9,093 nt of DNA from Anaerolineales bacterium (GTDB taxonomy: Bacteria > Chloroflexota > Anaerolineae > Anaerolineales > UBA11858). The stretch spans positions 1 to 9,093 of the forward strand of contig WFTY01000313.1 in assembly GCA_015485245.1 (NCBI GenBank), written 5' to 3'. Below, one piece after another: positions 5,575 through 9,093 of this stretch. The translations under genes were made by a program, and so were the position numbers. Positions within the stretch are counted from its first letter, which is position 1. Each line of letters opens with the position of its first letter. The notes beneath the pieces are model-generated. The model worked only from the letters and a program-made list of their open reading frames with translations. It was not told where the DNA came from and made no database searches.

Positions 5575-6618
5575 ATGTTGAAGAAACTACTACCTGTTGC
5601 GGCGCTGCTTCTCGTGTTTGCGCTGGTCTTTACTAGCATGCAGGCGACCGCCCAGGACGCCGACTTCGGCGATACACTGGCGGCTGTGCAAGACCGCGGC
5701 GTACTCAACTGCGGCGTCAGTGGCGCGCTGTTGGCCTTCAGTTACGTGGATGCCGATGGCAACATGGCTGGCTTTGACGCGGATTACTGCCGCGCGGTAG
5801 CCGCTGCCGTTTTGGGCGACGCCACCGCCGTGGAGTTCCGCTCCACCAACGCCAGCGAGCGCTTCCCCGTTCTGCAGAGCGGTGAGATCGACATGCTCTC
5901 GCGCAACACCACCTGGACCATCAGCCGCGACACCTCGCTGGGCTTCAACTTCGCCCCCACCACGTTCTATGATGGTCAGGGCATGCTCGTCCGCAAGGAC
6001 TCCGGCATCGAGACCCTCGAGGACCTGGACGGCGGCACGGTCTGCGTGAACGCGGGCACCACCACCGAGAAGAACCTGGCGGACGTCTTCCGCAGCCTCG
6101 GGATCGAATATGAACCGGTTGTGTTTGCCGAGTCCAACGACGTGCTCAAGGCCTACGACGAAGGCCGTTGTGACGCCTGGACGACCGACAAGTCTGGTCT
6201 GATCGCCAACAGCCAGCTGTTGAGCAACCCCGAAGACCACAAGATCCTCGACGTGACCATGTCCAAAGAGCCTCTCGGCCCGTTGGTGCGCCACGGCGAT
6301 GACAACTGGTTCGACATCGTCAAGTGGAGCGTTTTCTGCACCATTCAGGCGGAAGAACTGGGCATCACCTCCGAGAATGTGGATGAGATGCTGGGCAGCG
6401 ACAACCCCAAGGTCCTCAACACGCTCGGCGTGGAAGGCGACCTGGGTCAGGCCATGGGTCTGAACAACGACTTCTGCTACCAGATCATCAAGCAGGTCGG
6501 CAACTACGGCGAGATCTACAATCGCCATCTGGGCCCCGACACCCCCTACAACGTTCCGCGCGGCGTCAACGCCCTGTGGACCGACGGCGGCCTGATGTAC
6601 TCGCCTCCGTTCCGCTAA
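5575..6618 (+). CDS. aapJ: General L-amino acid ABC transporter substrate-binding protein (AapJ/BztA-like)
   Basis: This is the secreted receptor of a polar/general amino acid ABC importer. Residues 1-27 form a signal peptide: KK, a hydrophobic core VAALLLVFALVF, then a likely type I site after ATAQ. No lipobox cysteine is present. The mature protein follows the AapJ plan: RGVLNCGVSG, GFDADYCRAVAAAVLGDA, a lobe I SRNTTWTISRD stretch (109-119), a hinge at YDGQGMLV (132-139), lobe II with VCVNAGTTTEKNLAD (156-170) and GRCDAWTTDKSGL (197-209), then the return hinge SKEPLGPLVRHGDDNWFDIV. T162-T164 and D205 are in the positions that contact the amino acid carboxylate and amino groups in this family. 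The C-terminus with YGEIYNRHLG also fits. The start has GGAGGAGG 9 nt upstream. Codons are strongly biased to G/C endings, fitting high expression. Permease genes follow. Exact substrates (Glu, Gln, Asp, Asn or broader) cannot be told. Confidence 0.93.
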   Translation: MLKKLLPVAALLLVFALVFTSMQATAQDADFGDTLAAVQDRGVLNCGVSGALLAFSYVDADGNMAGFDADYCRAVAAAVLGDATAVEFRSTNASERFPVLQSGEIDMLSRNTTWTISRDTSLGFNFAPTTFYDGQGMLVRKDSGIETLEDLDGGTVCVNAGTTTEKNLADVFRSLGIEYEPVVFAESNDVLKAYDEGRCDAWTTDKSGLIANSQLLSNPEDHKILDVTMSKEPLGPLVRHGDDNWFDIVKWSVFCTIQAEELGITSENVDEMLGSDNPKVLNTLGVEGDLGQAMGLNNDFCYQIIKQVGNYGEIYNRHLGPDTPYNVPRGVNALWTDGGLMYSPPFR

Positions 6619-6637
6619 ACCTATTCTGGTTCACTTT

Positions 6638-6671
6638 GTGCCTGTCGTCCTCCCCGGAGGGCGGCAGGCAC
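6638..6671 (+). terminator. Strong intercistronic hairpin between aapJ and aapQ
   Basis: Left arm 6638-6652 and right arm 6657-6671 form a 15-bp stem with two G-U pairs and a CCCG tetraloop, beginning 20 nt after the aapJ stop. The following sequence is only weakly T-rich (TTTCTT). This suggests a partial terminator or an mRNA 3'-end stabiliser that lets the binding protein be made in excess of the permeases, a common arrangement in importer operons. Confidence 0.75.
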
Positions 6672-6738
6672 TTTCTTACCGGATGATTTTTCCCCAGCAC
6701 CCCACCAACCCAAATCCACCACTGAAAGGAGAAAGCCC

Positions 6739-8367
6739 GTGACGCAAGCGACTGTCTCACCGTCACCGGAATCTCAAACGCGTCCCCTCTGGCGGATGAT
6801 TTTGGGATTCATTTTCGATGTGCGCGTCTTAGGCGTTTTGGGCCAGATCGGCTTTATCGTCGCCGTCATTTTTGGCGTCAAAGCCATCACCGGCAATTTT
6901 GCAGAAAACGCCAGGAAATTAGGGGAATCGCAATTCATTTGCCGAGACGGCACCTTCAGCTATCGTTGCGCTTATGATTTCATGGACAGCGAGGCCGGGT
7001 TTGACATCGCCGACACGATGATCGACTACGTCAACACCGACCCTTACTGGCGCGCTTTTACCGTCGGCGTGCTCAACACCCTCAAAGTCGCCATCATGGG
7101 CGTGATCCTGACCACCATCGTCGGGACAATTGCCGGCATCGCCCGCCTATCCAACAACTGGTTGATCGGCAAGCTGGCGCTGTGGTACGTCGAATTGATG
7201 CGCAACACCCCCTTACTTATTCAGATCTTCTTCATTTACTTCGGCGTCATCCTGGTCGCTCCCACCCTAGACAACGCGCTCCAACCGCTAGGGTTGCCCA
7301 TCTACATCTCGCGCCGCGGCCTGAACATCCCCTCCCTGGTGTTCACCTCGTCCGCAGGTGTGTGGGTGGCTTTCCTGATTTTAGGGATCGTCCAGTTCCA
7401 GGTGCTGTGGATTTTGCTGGGGCGCCGTGAGGAGCGCACCGGCCAACCAGCCAACCGGGTGCGGGCAGGCATCATTGGCTTCATCATCGTCGCCGCCATC
7501 GGCTGGTTTGTCTCCGGCAGCGTTTCGGAGACACAGGGAGTGCTGGTTCCCAAAGCAAGCCGCATCCGCGAACTGGACAACGTCGAAAAAATCATACTCC
7601 AGCGCACCAATCTGAACCACATCGACGATGTCAAAAACCTGCCGCCCGAAGAAATCGAGGCCGCATCCTGGAAAATCTGCGTGCTGAAAGATTCGGCCTC
7701 CGAACCCAATCTGACCCATCAGCTTCGCCAAATGGGCATCCCCTACGATATCACCCGCTCCAGCCGACCCGATCAGGCCACCAAGAAATATGTAAGCGAG
7801 AAGTGCGAGGCTTTTGCAGCGACCCAGGCCATCTTGGCCGCCGAACGCGCCACACTGGAAAACCCCGGCAGCCATGTAATCATCCCCGTCAAAGAAAGCC
7901 CAATTGTGTGGAGCATCCCCGAACGTCAGGGGCTGAACCTGGTAGGCGGGTCAAAAATGAAGCCCGAGTTCACCGCCCTGTTGCTCGCCCTGGTGCTCTT
8001 CTACGGCGGCACGCTGGCTGAGATCGTGCGCGCCGGCATCCAGTCGGTCTCCAAAGGCCAGACGGAAGCCGCTCGCGCCCTCGGCCTGAGCGAAAGTCAG
8101 CGGCTGCAATTGATCGTCCTGCCGCAGGCGTTGCGCGTGATCATCCCCCCCGGCATCGGCGTGGCGCTCAGCCTGGCGAAGGATACCAGCCTGGGCATCG
8201 CCATTGGTTTCCCCGATATGTATGCCGTGGCCTACACCACCATGAACCAGTCCGGGCGCGTATTGCAATTGTTCGTGCTCATCATGCTGGTGTATGCCCT
8301 GATCAGCCTGGCCTTCTCGCTCCTGCTCAACTGGTATAACGAGAAGATCAAACTGGTGGAGAGGTAA
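6739..8367 (+). CDS. aapQ: Amino acid ABC transporter permease (AapQ/BztB-like) with embedded binding-protein-like domain
   Basis: This 542-residue inner membrane protein is one half of the importer channel. The start is GTG at 6739, chosen because AAAGGAG sits 7 nt upstream and no ATG is better placed. Residues 87-180 (AGFDIADTMIDYV, FTVGVLNTLKVAIMG, ARLSNNWLIG, YVELMRNTPLLIQIFFIYFG) and 408-542 match AapQ. The ATPase-coupling EAA loop is at 442-464 (EAARALGLSES to IVLPQAL), and the end reads LLLNWYNEKIKLVER. Membrane segments lie near 31-50, 108-135, 147-175, 203-228, 243-260, 411-432, 470-490 and 508-530. Rhizobial AapQ is about 400 residues. The excess here is mainly a 125-residue insert (about 265-390) before the core, resembling lobe II of the substrate-binding protein. 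A smaller loop contains two cysteines (C68, C77). The stop is 2 nt from the next start, so the permeases are probably translationally coupled. Confidence 0.92.
   Translation: MTQATVSPSPESQTRPLWRMILGFIFDVRVLGVLGQIGFIVAVIFGVKAITGNFAENARKLGESQFICRDGTFSYRCAYDFMDSEAGFDIADTMIDYVNTDPYWRAFTVGVLNTLKVAIMGVILTTIVGTIAGIARLSNNWLIGKLALWYVELMRNTPLLIQIFFIYFGVILVAPTLDNALQPLGLPIYISRRGLNIPSLVFTSSAGVWVAFLILGIVQFQVLWILLGRREERTGQPANRVRAGIIGFIIVAAIGWFVSGSVSETQGVLVPKASRIRELDNVEKIILQRTNLNHIDDVKNLPPEEIEAASWKICVLKDSASEPNLTHQLRQMGIPYDITRSSRPDQATKKYVSEKCEAFAATQAILAAERATLENPGSHVIIPVKESPIVWSIPERQGLNLVGGSKMKPEFTALLLALVLFYGGTLAEIVRAGIQSVSKGQTEAARALGLSESQRLQLIVLPQALRVIIPPGIGVALSLAKDTSLGIAIGFPDMYAVAYTTMNQSGRVLQLFVLIMLVYALISLAFSLLLNWYNEKIKLVER
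7531..7908 (+). other. Substrate-binding-protein lobe II-like domain embedded in the permease
   Basis: Permease residues 265-390 align with AapJ residues 134-237 from this operon. In the first block, TQGVLVPKASRIRELDNV pairs with GQGMLVRKDSGIETLEDL: 8 identities over AapJ 135-151, without gaps. After a 26-residue insertion in the permease, AapJ 155-224 pairs with permease 312-381 with no gap and 20 identities, including C157/C314, C199/C356, E165/E322, N167/N324, GIxY and NPxxH. The match starts and ends near the two hinge strands, so it is a whole lobe. The ligand-contact residues are lost: GTTTE is replaced by DSASE, and D205 by T362. By topology it should lie outside the membrane. A docking or gating role is inference. 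Confidence 0.8.
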
Positions 8368-8369
8368 CC

Positions 8370-9093
8370 ATGACGACCAAATTAGAATCCACTACTCAAG
8401 AAGGCATTGGCTTTGGCCGCGGGTTCAACTGGCGAATCTTTCTGTTGGATAACATCACCGGCTCATGGTATCAAGCTCTTACTGTGGCCCTGCTGACGCT
8501 GGCATCTATTTTTTATAGCATAAGCCAGTACAAAGCACACAAGAATATCACCACGGCCATCCTGATTGCCTGGACCATTGGTGTCGTTCTGGTGGTTATC
8601 AACGAGCTGCGCCACCGCCACACTCGCGTGAGCCGCTGGCTGAAAGAGAACCTGTTCAGCTCAATCAACAACACCTTGCTCACCCTGATGGTCAGCCTGC
8701 TTCTGGCCGCCGCGGCGCAAGGGATGTGGGAATGGGGCGTGGTCAACGCCTCGTTCGACCCCAACCAGACAGCCCCCGATGTGCGCCCCGAGAACGGCGC
8801 CACCTGGGGGGTGATCTGGGGGGCGCGCAAACTGCTGATGACCGGCGTGCTCGACCCCGAACACCACTGGCGCGTCTGGCTCTCGCTGTGGTTCCTGATC
8901 GGCATGTGGATCGCCACCTACGCCAGCAGCCGCCCGGCCATCAAGGATAAACTGCGGCCGGTCCGCCTGCTGCTCAACACCCTGTGGCTGCTCTCACCGA
9001 TCATCCTGTACATCTTCCTGGCCGGGATCCCCGCCAAGCCCTATCACCTGACGGGGACTCTCTCAGGAGTTGTGATTCTGATCGGGCTTTATC
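8370..9093 (+). CDS. aapM: Amino acid ABC transporter permease (AapM/BztC-like), N-terminal part (runs off the right edge)
   Basis: ATG 8370 follows the aapQ stop by 2 nt, with GGAGAGG (8358-8364) 5 nt upstream, inside the aapQ end. The frame is open to the edge for 241 codons. The segment SRWLKENLFSSINNTLLTL (88-106) and the later GATWGVIWGARKLLMTGVLDPEHHWRVWLSLWFL region match the N-terminal half of AapM, the second channel subunit. Membrane segments lie near residues 34-52, 60-78, 101-118, 168-185, 199-219 and 228-241. The transport core and EAA loop would lie beyond the window. Unlike rhizobial AapM as I recall it, where the WLRKNLF motif is near the N-terminus, about 88 residues with two extra membrane segments precede the motif here. 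With aapJ and aapQ upstream, membership of the same complex is nearly certain; an ATPase gene should follow. Confidence 0.87.
   Translation, partial: MTTKLESTTQEGIGFGRGFNWRIFLLDNITGSWYQALTVALLTLASIFYSISQYKAHKNITTAILIAWTIGVVLVVINELRHRHTRVSRWLKENLFSSINNTLLTLMVSLLLAAAAQGMWEWGVVNASFDPNQTAPDVRPENGATWGVIWGARKLLMTGVLDPEHHWRVWLSLWFLIGMWIATYASSRPAIKDKLRPVRLLLNTLWLLSPIILYIFLAGIPAKPYHLTGTLSGVVILIGLY

Noticed and set aside
5590..6528. 312-codon open frame antisense to the aapJ-like gene
   Set aside because: It is a by-product of the strong G/C-ending codon bias of aapJ. The translation is low-complexity V/G/A-rich, with no family motif, and the plus-strand gene is certain.
1..9093. CRISPR array, tRNA or rRNA genes, insertion-sequence transposase
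   Set aside because: Reading through the window I saw no regularly spaced repeats, no cloverleaf with a conserved T-loop and no transposase motifs. The only mobile element visible is the intein.

Overview
The codon use, moderately high GC and gene mix suggest a bacterium of the Chloroflexota, probably an Anaerolineae-like lineage. The hints are a general L-amino-acid (Aap/Bzt-type) ABC transporter with unusually elaborated permeases, a DUF1028 protein, a saccharopine-dehydrogenase-like reductase and a very long multi-pass glycosyltransferase-like protein. This assignment is inference: there is no rRNA or other marker in the window.

Layout. Positions 1-1065 (minus strand) hold the N-terminal 355 codons of a large membrane protein that looks like a GT39/PMT-type glycosyltransferase; it runs off the left edge. 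Positions 1066-1427 are intergenic, with a 31-bp imperfect inverted repeat (1139-1215) and a promoter and strong ribosome binding site for the next gene. Positions 1428-3224 (plus) encode dCTP deaminase (Dcd) interrupted in frame by a 414-residue intein with a LAGLIDADG homing endonuclease. Dcd is followed after 14 nt by a DUF1028 protein with a C-terminal peptidoglycan-binding-like segment (3239-4129). That gene converges on, and overlaps by 32 nt, a minus-strand saccharopine-dehydrogenase-family gene (4098-5267).

An AT-rich regulatory gap (5268-5574) leads into a transporter operon: a secreted substrate-binding protein (aapJ-like, 5575-6618), a strong intercistronic hairpin (6638-6671), a permease (aapQ-like, 6739-8367) and a second permease (aapM-like, 8370 to beyond the window). 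An ATPase (aapP-like) would be expected just past the right edge. The binding protein would capture polar amino acids outside the membrane and hand them to the AapQ/AapM heterodimer.

The two strongest observations are as follows. (1) The AapQ-like permease carries, in the extracytoplasmic loop before its transport core, about 125 residues that align with lobe II of the operon's own substrate-binding protein. Both hinge edges and both cysteines are kept, but the ligand-contact residues are lost. (2) The Dcd intein sits directly in front of the active-site serine, so the +1 splicing residue is also a catalytic residue of the host enzyme.
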